Positions 44,160 to 55,400 of a stretch of 64,000 nt of DNA are shown here, in pieces. Under the pieces are notes generated by a model that saw nothing but the letters and a program-made list of their open reading frames with translations, was not told the origin of the DNA and searched no databases. How positions within the stretch are numbered: the first letter of the stretch is position 1; every line of letters starts with the position of its first letter. Location: assembly GCA_009763385.1 (NCBI GenBank), contig CM019826.1, positions 58,091,127 to 58,155,126 of the forward strand. The letters run 5' to 3'. Origin of the DNA: Coix lacryma-jobi var. lacryma-jobi. Its lineage: Eukaryota; Streptophyta; Magnoliopsida; Poales; Poaceae. The position numbers and the translations under genes are program-made.

Positions 44160-45507
44160 CTTGCTTGCAAGACTTAGCTCACTTGGCCTAACCCAAGGAT
44201 TGCCCAAGCTTAAGTTTCAGAAGGACCTTGTTTGCCATCCTTGTCGTCACGGGAAGATGGTTGCTGCTTCTCACCCACTTGTTAATCACGTGATGACAAA
44301 GCGACCCGGCGAGCTTTTACACATGGACACAGTTGGTCTAGCTCGGGTTTGCTCAGCGGGAGGGAAGTGGTACGTTCTAGTGATCGTTGACGATTTTTCG
44401 AGGTACTCTTGGGTGTTCTTTATGGAGGGTAAGGATGAAGCCTTTCCTTTTGCTCGTGATTTGATTTTGAGGTTGAAAACTGAGTTTCCCCCTGATACCA
44501 TTAGAGCTATTCGTAGCAATAATGGTACTGAGTTTGATAACTCACAGTTTGCCTCCTTCTGTTCTTGTAATGGAATCGAGCATCAGTTTTCTTCTCCTTA
44601 TGTCCCCCAGCAGAACAGTGTTGTTGAGCGCAAGAACCAGACCCTTGTTGAGATGGCCAGGACGATGCTCGATGAGCATAGGCCTCCTAGGCGTTTTTGG
44701 GCCGAGGCGATCAACACCGCTTGCCATGATTCAAATCGCATCTTTCTTCGAGCTTTCATGAAAAAGACTTCTTATGAGTTTCGTTTTGAACGGGTTCCCA
44801 AGGTGTCTCATTTTTGGGTGTTTGGGTGCAAGTGCTTTATCCTGAAGCAAGGCAATTTGGACAAATTTGAATCTCGCTCTGCTGACGGGGTCTTTCTTGG
44901 TTATGCTTCTTATTCACGTACTTATCGAGTTCTTAACCTTGAGATTAACCGGATAGTGGAGACCTGCAAGGTCACATTCGACGAGACTATGCCTTGTGTT
45001 TCTTCTGCTTTTGATGTTGCAGGAGAACAGGAGCTGGAAGAGACCATCTTTGTGGAGGAGGAGCAGGAGAATGCTGATTGGGGTGATCCCGAGCCAACTC
45101 CACTAGCTGCCCCCGTCGACCCTACGACGTTTACTTCAGCTCGAGGAACCGATCCCATGACGTCTTCTTCTTGGGGTCCTCTAGAGCCACCTCTCCAGCG
45201 AGCACCCGCTGCACCTGAGGGAGCGACAGCATTTGGCGAGGGGGAGGCGACTCCGGCGAGGAAAGCGCCCCGGAGCGTTCAGCAAGTTCACCTCCCGCGG
45301 CAGATGATCGGCGGCATCGACCAGCGAGTCACGCGGTCACGAGCGTATGAAATCTCTCACTTTGCTCATTCTGTATTTGTTGCTTCTTTTGAGCCCAAAG
45401 ATGTTGGACATGCGCTTTCTGATCCTAACTGGGTCAATGCCATGCATGAGGAGCTAGAAAACTTTGAGCGAAACCAAGTTTGGACCCTAGTTCCACCTCC
45501 ACCATAA
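44160..45507 (+). pseudogene. copia-C integrase
   Basis: The zinc-region cysteines (CHPCRHGK), the first core Asp (HMDTVGL) and the Glu in NSVVERKNQTL are present. The second core Asp is replaced: the motif usually reading SDNGTEF is SNNGTEF here, with Asn at 44518-44520. A Pro/Glu-rich linker leads to NWVNAMHEELENFERNQVW, the N-terminal edge of the RT domain. A TAA at 45505-45507 interrupts this frame, which then continues. The missing catalytic residue makes the integrase inactive whatever the stops do. Confidence 0.87.
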
Positions 45508-46035
45508 TGCCACCCTATAGGTACCAAATGGGTTTTCAAAAACAAAGAGGGTGAGGATGGGATGGTAGTGAGGAACAAGGCTAGGCTACTAGCCCAGGGT
45601 TTCTGCCAGAAAGAGAGGATAGACTATGAGGAAACCTTTGCCCCTGTAGCCCGTTTAGAAGCCATTAGAATCCTTCTAGCCTTTGCTGCTTCGAAGGGTT
45701 TTAAGCTTTACCAGATGGATGTTAAGAGTGCCTTCTTAAATGGGTATATAGAGGAAGAGGTTTATGTTAGGCAACCCCCAGGTTTTGAGGATCCCAAGTT
45801 TCCAAACCATGTTTATAAACTTTCAAAAGCTTTGTATGGTTTCAAACAAGCCCCGAGAGAGTGGTATGATCGTTTGAAAACCTTTTTACTCTCCAAGGAT
45901 TTTAAAATGGGACGGGTCAATAGAACTTTGTTTCTCCTCAAGCAAGGCAACGATACCCTGTTAGTCCAGATTTACGTGGATGATATCATCTTTGGTGGCT
46001 CTTCTCATGCACTTGTTGCCAAGTTTGAAGATACT
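45508..46035 (+). pseudogene. copia-C reverse transcriptase, first part
   Basis: This is the same frame as the integrase. It shows GTKWVFKNK, RLLAQGF, YEETFAPVARLEAIR, the motif-A segment QMDVKSAFLNG, LYGFKQAPREWY and the catalytic YVDD at about 45973-45984. The frame is broken after KFEDT at 46035 by Tekay-2. The target duplication ATACT codes part of the Asp-Thr pair. It resumes at 59408 in the same phase. Confidence 0.9.
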
Positions 46036-46716
46036 TGTAACACTCCAGTGTTATCCAAACTAAAACTTGCCATGTCATCATATGCATTAGCATTTCATTT
46101 GAGTGATAACCTGAGTATGCATTCACTAAAAACAAGTTTAAGTTAATATGTTTGTGCTTAGTGGATAGAGAATGTTAAGTATGTAACCTTAGTGGTATAA
46201 TGCTTTCTTAAGGATATGGGTATAGGTTACATGAAATATTAGTGTGAGAGGGAAACCTCTACTTTTCTACGTTTTTCTTAATCTCCTTTCTTTAATTCCA
46301 AAAAGTATGGCAAATTTCAAAATGATTTCAAAAGCAAAGTTGTAGCTCTTGTTGAGAGGGACAACTTTGGTATTCAAAGTTTTCAAAGTTTGCATTTGAA
46401 ATCAAAAGTAATTTTGGAAGTTCAGAAAGGGTAGAAAAGGAATGGAAAAAGGGGGGGATAGACTTGCTTCCCTGTTCACGGTGGCGGCCGCGATCTTTTC
46501 CGGCGACAGCCATCGCGACGGCTGCAGCTCTATCCCGAACAAACGTGCGACCGAGTTCGTGGCGAAGTTATCTACCCGCTGGCCAGTTATCTCGCGTCGT
46601 GGCGCCTTCTTCCGCGCTCGCCGTTGAAATCTTGCCACGCAGCCCCGACGAGCACCTTCCTGGCTCGAGCTGCAAATTCACCGTCCCTGCTTGATCTCAT
46701 CCCGTTTGACCACGGG

Positions 46717-46724
46717 TATAAATA
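46717..46724 (+). promoter_or_regulatory. TATA box of the Tekay-2 5' LTR
   Basis: TATAAATA lies in GGGTATAAATACCCTAC, itself a palindrome-like context. The 3' LTR has it at 56330-56337. It lies about 220 bases upstream of the exon 1 ATG. Confidence 0.72.
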
Positions 46725-46940
46725 CCCTACATCCTTGCACATCTCCAGAACCCTTTCGCTCAAACTCTAATCACTCAGAGCGCAAGAAATCAACGTTCTT
46801 CCGTCCGCCTTTGGAAAAAGCTCCGCCGAGCTCAATCGTGCAGTGGTCCGATCCACTGGGCACTTCTCTATCCTCTTTGCCTTGCGTTGGTGTTTCATCT
46901 TGATCCCAGAAACATCATTGGCTCATTGGTTCCATGTGTG

Positions 46941-49449
46941 ATGCCCAGGACTCGCCGGAACCAGCGCCTCTTCGCCGGAGTTGTCGCCGAAGCTCTCTGC
47001 GCCGTGGATCTCCTACCTCCGCTTCTCCTCCGCTCCAACCAGCTAGAGCATCGGAATCAGGGTGAGCTAATAGGGTTTCCCATCCTCTCCGTTCCCTCGC
47101 TACCGACATAGGTTCATCGGAGAACCCCGCCAAGATCCAGTCCGCCGCCACGGCTGGACAGACATCTATGGGGTGGTAGCGTTAAGGTTTTGTAGCACCA
47201 TCGACTGCGGTTGCTCCGCCGGAGTCGATGCGCGCGTTAGTTAGGTCTCTTCTGGCCGGAGTCGGCCGGCGTAAGGCCCGTCGGCGCTCGGTTCGCCGCC
47301 GTGCGCACCGGCCATGGTCGGGGACCTGGTGTTTGTGAAGACAGGTTTTTGCAGGGTGTTAGTTGAAAAGTCACAGACTCAGGTGAATAGTGCTCTGGAC
47401 TGCGGGTTGTTTTAGCGTAAGCCGAAGGGCTTTTCTGCAAAGCTGTCAGGACACACCGTCTCGCTCGAGCCTGGTCTCGAGCGGACATATGGACACGTGC
47501 TCACCGTCTCGAGCTCTGCCTTGAGCAGGCGCACCCTCCGCTTCGCTCGAGCCAAGCCTCGGGCGAACGCGTTCGCCGTCCCGCCCGAGCTAGGCCTCGG
47601 ACGGATGAGCATTTTCCGTCCCGCCCGAGCTAGGCCTCGGACGGACAAGCGTTTTCCGTCTCGCCCGAGCCTCGAGCCAGGCCTCGGACGGGCGATGGCT
47701 TTCCGTATCGCCCGAGCCTCCGAGCCAGGCCTCGGACAGACGGTTGTTTTTTTCGTCTCGCTCGAGCTAGGCCTCGAGCAGCCACACAGGCGCTGTCTCA
47801 TTCGAGCCGGGTCTCGAGCGAACACACACCCACCACCGTGCGCTCGCGCCACGCTGGGTCGAGCTGGACTAGGCCGAAAGCCCCGTTTGGGCTAGAATGA
47901 AGTTTTTCTTTTTCTAGTTTTCTTTACAGTAGTTCAGTTTGTTTTTTTTGCTTTAATTTTTCTATAACTCTGTTTATTATGAATTTTGACATGATTGATG
48001 ATGGCAGGTTTATACTAATATAAAAATTATAAAACTTGTGTTTTGAGTACTTTTGATATGACAATTAAATCTGTAATTTAATTAAAGAATGCATTTTTAC
48101 CGTAATGGAAAGTTGTACACTAGATAATTAAGTTTGGTTGTTTTTAGTCAACAACATGTCTCTTGTTTGTATCTTATCATGAGCATATCATTGATCATGC
48201 ATATGCACTTCTACATGTAGGTCTCGTTTCAGAAGGACCTGATTCTCAGTGGGTTTCTCCTGAGTGTGTGAATCCTTCGAGTTTTTCAGAATCTCCGGAC
48301 TTCGCTAATCACCAAGGCAAGCCCCGGTGCATTTAACCCTTCCTTGTTTTTATAAAGGTTGTATTAAAATGTTTTTGAGTTAAACTACTGCATTAGGTTA
48401 TAGAGGTTGTGTGATGGCCTACTACTTGCACTGTTTACCTCCACCTGAAGATCCACCTGCCTTGTTTAAAAACTATTTACAAAAATGCTTAGCCACGCTA
48501 TACGATAGATTTGCAATAAAATGCCAATTTCAAAAGTGTGATCACTTAAAGAATATTTATGGGATTTTGGCTTTACTCCCGACTGTTGGCTAAGTATCTG
48601 ATCCGTACCTAGTCAACGGCAAGGAGAGGTTGTCCTAGCGTATGGTGCCGTCATGTTGTAGTCCGGGACTCAACAGTTGACACCGACCGGGACAGAGTTG
48701 AAAAACTGACAGGACTGTTACGCTTGGGTGAGATATAACCAAGGTACGGTTCCTGGCGGAAAAATTAGGGACCATCCGTGTGGGGGCCTGCTGGCTAAGA
48801 CTTGTAACTATTCACATACTTCGGAAAGCTCTGGCTCCGAGGAATCCTTTATTGGGACCGACAACCGCGCACTGGGAGTGGAAAGATGGCGGAAGTAGCT
48901 TGTACCCACGTGGTCGTCGTACCTGGATATGAGTGGTGTACTGTACTTCCGGGTGGCGTAGGACCGGGCCCAATATTGGAGGAATCGTGGTAGACGAGTC
49001 GGCATATGCAAGCTTGGGTGCTACATATGCAGTGTGGATAGGGATCCTCAGCTGAGTATTATTTATCCGGATTAACGTTGCTCCTCGGTTATGGAGACTT
49101 GGTCACTGACTGTCAACGGAGAGTGGTTCTCAACTAGATATGTTTTTGAAAGGTAAAACGAATCATGACCAATGAAGAATTGAGAAATACATGAATCTTT
49201 CCAAAATAAAATAAGATTTACAAAAATGCTCTTTCTGCAAAATACTTGATCTTGCTTAAGTCTTACCTTGACTTCCTAAGCCTCTCATTCCTGAGTCTTC
49301 TCCTCTTTTCTAGTCGGTTAAGTCTTGTTGATTACTTTTGTACTCAGGGTTTGTTAACCCTTGTTGCAGGTGAGTACATGGATCCACCTTTTGATGGACA
49401 GTGCTACTTCACTCTTGTAGAGGAGAGTGATAACGATTCTGATGTTTGA
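46941..49449 (+). CDS. LTR-encoded spliced small protein, Tekay-2 5' LTR copy
   Basis: The inferred exons are 46941-47061 (121 nt), 48221-48316 (96 nt) and 49370-49449 (80 nt). They total 297 nt, or 98 codons and a stop. Intron 1 is GT-AG (donor GGTGAGC, acceptor TGTAG). Intron 2 is GC-AG (AAG/GCAAGC, acceptor TTGTTGCAG). Both introns are phase 1, as in the related Tekay-1 LTR. Exon 1 is basic then hydrophobic (MPRTRRNQRLFAGVV, LLPPLLLRSN). Exon A ends ESPDFANHQ. Exon B has FDGQCYF and an acidic end EESDNDSDV. An out-of-frame ATG sits 7 bases upstream. No known family is recognised. It could have a regulatory role for the element or be a captured host gene. Splicing is predicted only. Confidence 0.55.
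47455..47840. repeat. GC-rich hairpin-word array in the Tekay-2 5' LTR
   Basis: Units built on CGCTCGAGC ... GCCTCGAGCG or CGCCCGAGC ... GCCTCGGACGG recur about eight times at roughly 40-50 bases, with arms that vary together. The 3' LTR has the same array at about 57068-57435. Confidence 0.75.
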
Positions 49450-49790
49450 CCTTGGGCAAGTAACAACTTTTGTGTGATATATGTAATATAAAGTTCCGAA
49501 CAAGTTATCTAATAAGTACTTTGGTGATGTAAACTTTTAAACATAAGTTTTAATTTATGTATTATAATCTTTCCGATTTTACTCTGGTTATCTTATCTAT
49601 AAAACTGTTGTAATACTGTGATGCTCGATAAGAGATTTTTCTGGAAAGAATATAACGTGGATGATTCGGGTTTCCCGAGGACACCCGACAGACCTCTTGA
49701 GTCAATTGGAACTCGTGCACGCCGATCAAAGGTCTTTAGGACAATGATGGGTGCATGTGGGCCACTTAATTCAGGAGGTTCTGCCACAGC

Positions 49791-49805
49791 TGGTATCGGA
49801 GCAGG
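49791..49805 (+). other. Primer binding site of Tekay-2
   Basis: TGGTATCGGAGCAGG is 2 bases after the LTR. It is an initiator-Met-like site with one change from TGGTATCAGAGC. Confidence 0.85.
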
Positions 49806-50275
49806 TTTTCCTTAGAAAGTATAACAGTATTTATTTTTGAAAACTTCAAAAGTTTTTGAGGCAAACTAAATTACGAACTAGTTTGAGTCCAAATTGCTTC
49901 TAGACTTGTCTTATTCCTCTGACTTGCCTTAATTCATTCCTTAGACTTATCCTTCTATCTAAATATGATTTTAGTATAGTTATGGTGATATTTATATCTA
50001 AGGAACAAAGTTTATAATAATATAATATTGCCCTAATTATGAAAAGAAAGTTTATTCACTTCTATAGTAAGTGACTATTTTAAAGTTAATTATTTGTTTG
50101 ATGTATGCTTTGTTCGTAAGTTCGATTCATGCATCATGATTGATAACCTATAATTAACTTTCCCTCTTAAGGTTGTATCTAAACAGAGTTAATATAGTTA
50201 GTTAATTATAAAACTCTATCTCTTAATCTTGGAACATATATAGTCCTAATATTCAAAATAAATATATTTTAGCAG
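49806..50275 (+). other. Leader between the PBS and the first Tekay-2 ORF
   Basis: This AT-rich leader has no gene. It ends TTTTAGCAG at 50275 directly before the ATG of the H3-like ORF, the same arrangement as in Tekay-1. Confidence 0.5.
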
Positions 50276-50818
50276 ATGGCCCGTACCAAGCAGACTGCAC
50301 GCAAGTGTACTGGACCTCGAGGTGTTCCTCGACACGTTCTTACCCCAAGGGATGGTGACCCTGCTGAGAGTGAAGGAAGTAACCAGCCCCTGGTTACTTA
50401 CGAAGAAGGTGAGGGTAGTAACATTGCCACTTCACAATTGCAGGCAGAAGTAGACCGCCTGTATATGGAGTTGGCAAGGGCAAATGGAGAAAGGATGAGG
50501 GGCACCAGAGATAGGGAAGAGTTGCGCGAGCAGCTGCAATACCACCACGAGCAGCATCAAGAATATGAGTGTAAGTGGAGGACGGCCGTTGAGCAGAGGA
50601 ACCGGGCACGAACCCGGGTAGATATAATGAGAGATAATCAAAACATCTTGGCAAACTATCATGTTGACCTACATAGGCATATAGAGGAGCTAACCGCATA
50701 GTTGCAGCCAGAACCTGCTACACCACCACATCCTGAAAATGAATCTAAGGAAGAAGAAGAAGGAGATGAGGAGTTAGAGCCGGTGGAAGATGAAGTCACA
50801 TCTGAGGGAGAGTCATAG
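50276..50818 (+). pseudogene. Histone H3 tail-like protein of Tekay-2 (one amber stop)
   Basis: The ATG at 50276 follows TTTAGCAG. The product begins ARTKQTARKCTG, equal to H3 residues 1-12 except Ser10 to Cys, so Lys4 and Lys9 are kept. A Pro/Gly/Asp-rich segment follows. Residues about 57-140 are rich in Glu, Gln and Arg with heptads (LQAEVDRLYMELARANGE), probably a coiled coil. A TAG at 50699-50701 ends the frame after 141 codons. The same frame then continues for 38 codons as a strongly acidic tail (KEEEEGDEELEPVEDE) to TAG at 50816-50818. The amber most likely replaces a Gln codon. The architecture matches the longer Tekay-1 protein. The middle domain of that protein is missing here. Confidence 0.7.
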
Positions 50819-51034
50819 ATTTAGAGGTTGAATAAGCATAAGGTGTATCATAGTGTATCTTTCTGACTTTGTAACCTAGTTAATCAGAAAACCTCTAATA
50901 TGGTCAGATGTGTGAGATAGTGGTATCAGTAGTCCTGCCCAAGAGCGGACTTGTATGATCAATAAGTCGAACCTGGTATGCATGTTATGATGTATGAATA
51001 AGAATGTTAACTAAGGTATGGTTTGTTTAAACAG
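50819..51034 (+). other. Spacer between the H3-like ORF and gag in Tekay-2
   Basis: No gene is seen. It ends TTTAAACAG before the gag ATG at 51035. Confidence 0.45.
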
Positions 51035-52428
51035 ATGCCTGTTAACACTCGTGGCGCAAGTTCTTCTCATGGTGGGGATGATATCCCTAATGCACCACCA
51101 GTTCCACCCTCCTTGGCTGATGCAATTGCAGCATTGGTCAACGCAACAACTCTGTTGGCACAAAATCAAAATGGTGGTCAACGTGGTCGTGGTCGAAATA
51201 ACAGGGAAGAGACAAAATATGTGGATTTCACTGATACCCGTCCTCCAGTGTTCATTAAAGCTGATGAACCTCTGGAAGCTGATGACTGGCTCCGGACTAT
51301 GGAACAAAAATTCAGTCTTATTAATTGTACCGAAATCCAGAAGCCAGCATTTGCAGCCCAACAGCTTCGAGGAGCCGCAGGGGTTTGGTGGGCAAACTTA
51401 TTAGCTGTTCAACCAGCTGACCACCGAATTACTTGGGCTGAGTTCAAGGAAGCCTTCAGGGCTCACTATATTCCTGATGGAGTTATGAAGATGAAGCTTG
51501 AGGAGTTCTTAGCTCTTCGTCAGGGAGATGAACCAGTTATGCAGTACATTGGGAAGTTCAACCATCTGTCCCAATATGCTTTTGATCAAGTCAACACTGA
51601 TGAGAAGAAGAAAGGATGTTTTATGCGAGGATTGAATACAAAGCTTCAATCTATGATGACCACTTGTGGCAACATAAACTATCATGAGACAGTGAATATT
51701 GCTATAGCACTGAAGAAAAGAATCACAAGCATAAGGAGGCTAAGAAGAAGAGGGGGATTGTGTCAGGGTCTGGATCATCTGGCGGCAACAAGAAGCGTCA
51801 GAGGTTTGTATATCATCCAGTCCAGCAGTTCCGCCCATCTTATCGTCCACCTTATCGTCCGCCTCAGCAGCAGCAGTATTCTCAGAGGACGTTTGCAAGG
51901 CCTGCTATGCCTTTCAATACTCAACGTCAGCCGAATGTTCCTGCCATTCATCCACCAGTGCCACAAGCTACCAATGGTCCATGTTATAATTGCGGAAAGG
52001 CGGGGCATTTTTCTCGTGACTGTCCTTATCCAAGGCAGAATGTTCCCAATGCCAATGTACCAAGGCCAGCAGGAAATCAGCAAGTAAATCAGAACCGGGG
52101 AAATGCACAGAACAATCAAAAGGGTAAAGGTGCTCGGAAAACAGGAAAGGTTTTCCACACTCAAATAGAAGCTATTCCTGAAGGAGAACCTGTTATGCTT
52201 GGTATGTTCCTGGTCGCTCAACACCCAGCTTTTACACTTTTTGATTCTGGTGCATCGCATACTTTCATGAATAGAACATTTGCGGAAAAGCATGATATAC
52301 CTATTGATGAAACCCAAGATAAATTCTTTATACAGTTACCTGGGGGTCGACTAAGTACTAAGGAAATGGTACATCAGGTACCTATAGATCTGGGTGGATA
52401 TATATTTCCAACCTCCATGATGTTTTAA
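51035..52428 (+). pseudogene. Tekay-2 gag and protease start
   Basis: The start ATG at 51035 follows an acceptor-like AACAG. The first frame covers the gag core (DTRPPVFIKADEPLEADDWL, QQLRGAAGVWW, FKEAFRAHYIPDGVMKMK) to about 51730. A frameshift leads into the frame with a basic Gln/Pro/Arg-rich region, the CCHC knuckle CYNCGKAGHFSRDC at about 51982-52023, and the protease motif LFDSGASHTFM near 52239-52271. That frame stops at 52426-52428, after a second one-base shift near 52415. Gag and protease domains are otherwise complete. Confidence 0.87.
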
Positions 52429-55400
52429 AAGATCAAAGTATAGATGTGATCTTGGGTATGAATTGGATGAACCAGAGAGGTGCAGTGATAGATACCTTGA
52501 ATAGAACCATCAAGCTCAACTTACTTAATAGCAAGTCTCAACTTCTTGTCCATCTTCCTACTCTTAAGAGAGCAGTTGAGCAAGTATGTGCTACCTCTGT
52601 CAAGGGAATCCAAGACATTTCAGTGGTCTGTGAGTTTCCTGATGTGTTCCCAGCAGATTTACCTGGACTACCACCTGATCGTGATGTGGAGTTTGAAATA
52701 GAACTCAAACCAGGAACAACACCAATAGCCAGAAGAGCTTATAGAATGCCGCCAAAAGAGTTAGCAGAGTTGAAAACTCAGTTACAAGGTTTGCTAGATA
52801 AAGGTTTCATTCGACCTAGTTCATCACCATGGGGTTGTCCAGCAATATTTGTAAAGAAGAAGGACCATACCTTGAGACTATGTGTGGATTATCGTCCTTT
52901 GAATGAAGTGACAATCAAGAACAAGTATCCTTTGCCCCGTATTGATCTCCTCTTTGATTAGCTAGCTGGTGCAAAGATATTCTCGAAGGTAGACTTGAGA
53001 TCAGGATATCATCAGATCAAGATCAAACCAGAAGATGTTCCGAAAATAGCATTCACTACTAGATATGGTCTATATGAATATCTAGTCATGTCTTTTGGTC
53101 TGACCAATGCCCCAGCACATTTCATGTATTTGATGAATTCAGTGTTTATGCCAGAGCTAGATAAGTTCGTGGTTGTGTTTATCGATGACATACTCATCTA
53201 TTCCAAAACCAAAGAAGAGCATGCAGAACATCTCAGGATAGTGTTGACTCTCCTAAGAGAACATCAGTTATATGCTAAATTCAGTAAATGTGAGTTCTGG
53301 ATAAATGAAGTTCAATTCTTGGGTCATGTTCTGTCAGCTGAAGGTGTGGCAGTAGATCCCAGTAAAGTCCAAGAAGTTCTTGACTGGAAGTCACCCAATT
53401 CAGTACATCAAGTTCGGAGTTTCTTAGGGTTAGCAGGGTATTACCGTAGATTTGTCCCTGACTTCTCCAAGATCTCCAAACCAATGACCACACTGCTAAA
53501 GAATGACACTAAGTTTGTATGGTCAAAAGAATGTGAAGAAGCTTTCCGGACTTTGAAAAAGTTGTTGACAACTGCACCAGTGTTAGCTCAGCCAGACATT
53601 GAGAAATCCTTTGATGTTTATTGTGATACTTCAGGCAAAGGCATTGGGTGTGTACTGATGCAAGAAGGCAGAGTTATTGCCTATGCTTCGCGACAGCTTA
53701 AGCGACATGAAGAACATTATCCAACACATGATCTAGAGTTGGCAGCTGTAGTCCATTCACTAAAGATCTGGCGACATTATTTGTTGGGTAATACTTGTCA
53801 TATATACACTGATCATAAAAGTTTGAAGTACATTTTCACTCAGTCTGAGTTGAATATGCATCAAAGAAGATGGTTGGAGCTGATAAAAGATTATGATATT
53901 GAAGTGCATTATCACCCAGGAAAAGCTAATGTAGTGGCAGATGCACTCAGTCGAAAGGATCATTGTAATTGTCTAGAAGTCAAGCCAATCAATGTTACCT
54001 TGTGTTATAAATTTGAAAGGTTAAGCATTGGAATGATTCCACAAGAAAATCTCGCAAATGTGACAGTTCAATCATCCATTAAGGATCAGATCATTGCAGC
54101 CCAGAAGGAAAGCAAGGGAATGATCCATCTAAAAGAAAAGATTCAATCTGAGCAGAATTCCAATTTCAAAATAGATGAAATTGGAGTGATTTGGTTCAAG
54201 GATCGGTTAGTGGATCCAAAAGTTCCTGAGCTCCGAAAGCAGATTCTTGATGAAGCTCATACCACAAGATTTTCAGTACATCCAGGTAGTAATAAGATGT
54301 ATCAAGATTTGAAACAGAGATTCTGGTGGACTAAAATGAAACTTGAAATTGCCAGTTATGTAGCAAAATGTGAAACTTGTCAGAAAGTGAAGGCAGTTCA
54401 TCTTAGGTCTGCTGGAGAGTTGCAACCATTGCCTATTCCATCTTGGAAGTGGGATGATATTAGTATGGACTTTATAGTGGGTCTGCCCAAGACATCAAAA
54501 GGGTTTGATTCTATATGGGTCATTGTTGATCGTCTGACCAAATCAGCTCATTTCATATCTGTGAAGACAGCATATCCAACATCTACCTATGCCAAGATAT
54601 ATTTTGACAGAATTGTAAGTCTGCATGGTGTTCCAAAGACTATCGTATCCGATAGAGGGACACAGTTTGTTAATATTTTCTGGAGGCACTTACATGAGTC
54701 TTTGGGTACCGAGCTTTTGCATAGTACAGCTTATCATCCACAGACTGGGGGTCAAACTGAAAGAGTTAATCAGATCTTAGAAGATATGTTAAGATCCTTT
54801 GTACTCAATTATTCAGAGAAATGGGATGAATGTTTGCCTTTAGCAGAATTCTCTTACAACAATAGTTATCAAGAGAGTATTAAAATGGCACCATTTGAAG
54901 CTCTATATGGCAGAAGATGCAGAACACCTTTAAACTGGTCTGAACCTGGAGAACGTAGTCTCTTTGGAGTTGACTTAGTTAAGGAAGCTGAAGAAAAAGT
55001 CAGGTTAATTCGAGAGAACATGAAGATAGCACAATCTAGGCAAAAGAGTTATGCCAATAAGAGACGTCGGTCTCTTACCTTTGAAATTGGTGATTATGTC
55101 TATCTCAAGGTGTCACCAATGAAAGGAGTTACTCGATTTGGAATCAAAGGAAAGTTGGCACCTCGATATATAGGTCCATATCAGATCCTTAAAAGATGTG
55201 GAAAGGTGGCATATCAACTTGACTTACCCCCACAGCTATCTTTAGTCCATAATGTGTTCCATGTCTCTCAGTTGAAGAAATGTCTTCAAGTGGCTGATCA
55301 TGTCATTCATGTTGAAGAGATTGAATTAGAGCCTGATCTGACATACTCAGAATATCCTATCAAGATTCTTGACCAGAAAGATCGAGTTACTCGAAAAAGA

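Larger units (their letters stand above)
46036..49788 (+). repeat. 5' LTR of Tekay-2
   Basis: This direct repeat is paired with 55651-59402. It contains TATAAATA at 46717-46724, a GC-rich array of hairpin words (47455-47840) and the three exons of the LTR-encoded ORF. An AT-rich stretch at about 47900-48200 and the region 48600-49240 hold nothing else that I can support. Confidence 0.95.

Noticed and set aside
48411..48593. 60-residue ORF in the Tekay-2 LTR (also 58025)
   Set aside because: It is short, lies in the predicted intron 2, and shows no counterpart in the Tekay-1 LTR.
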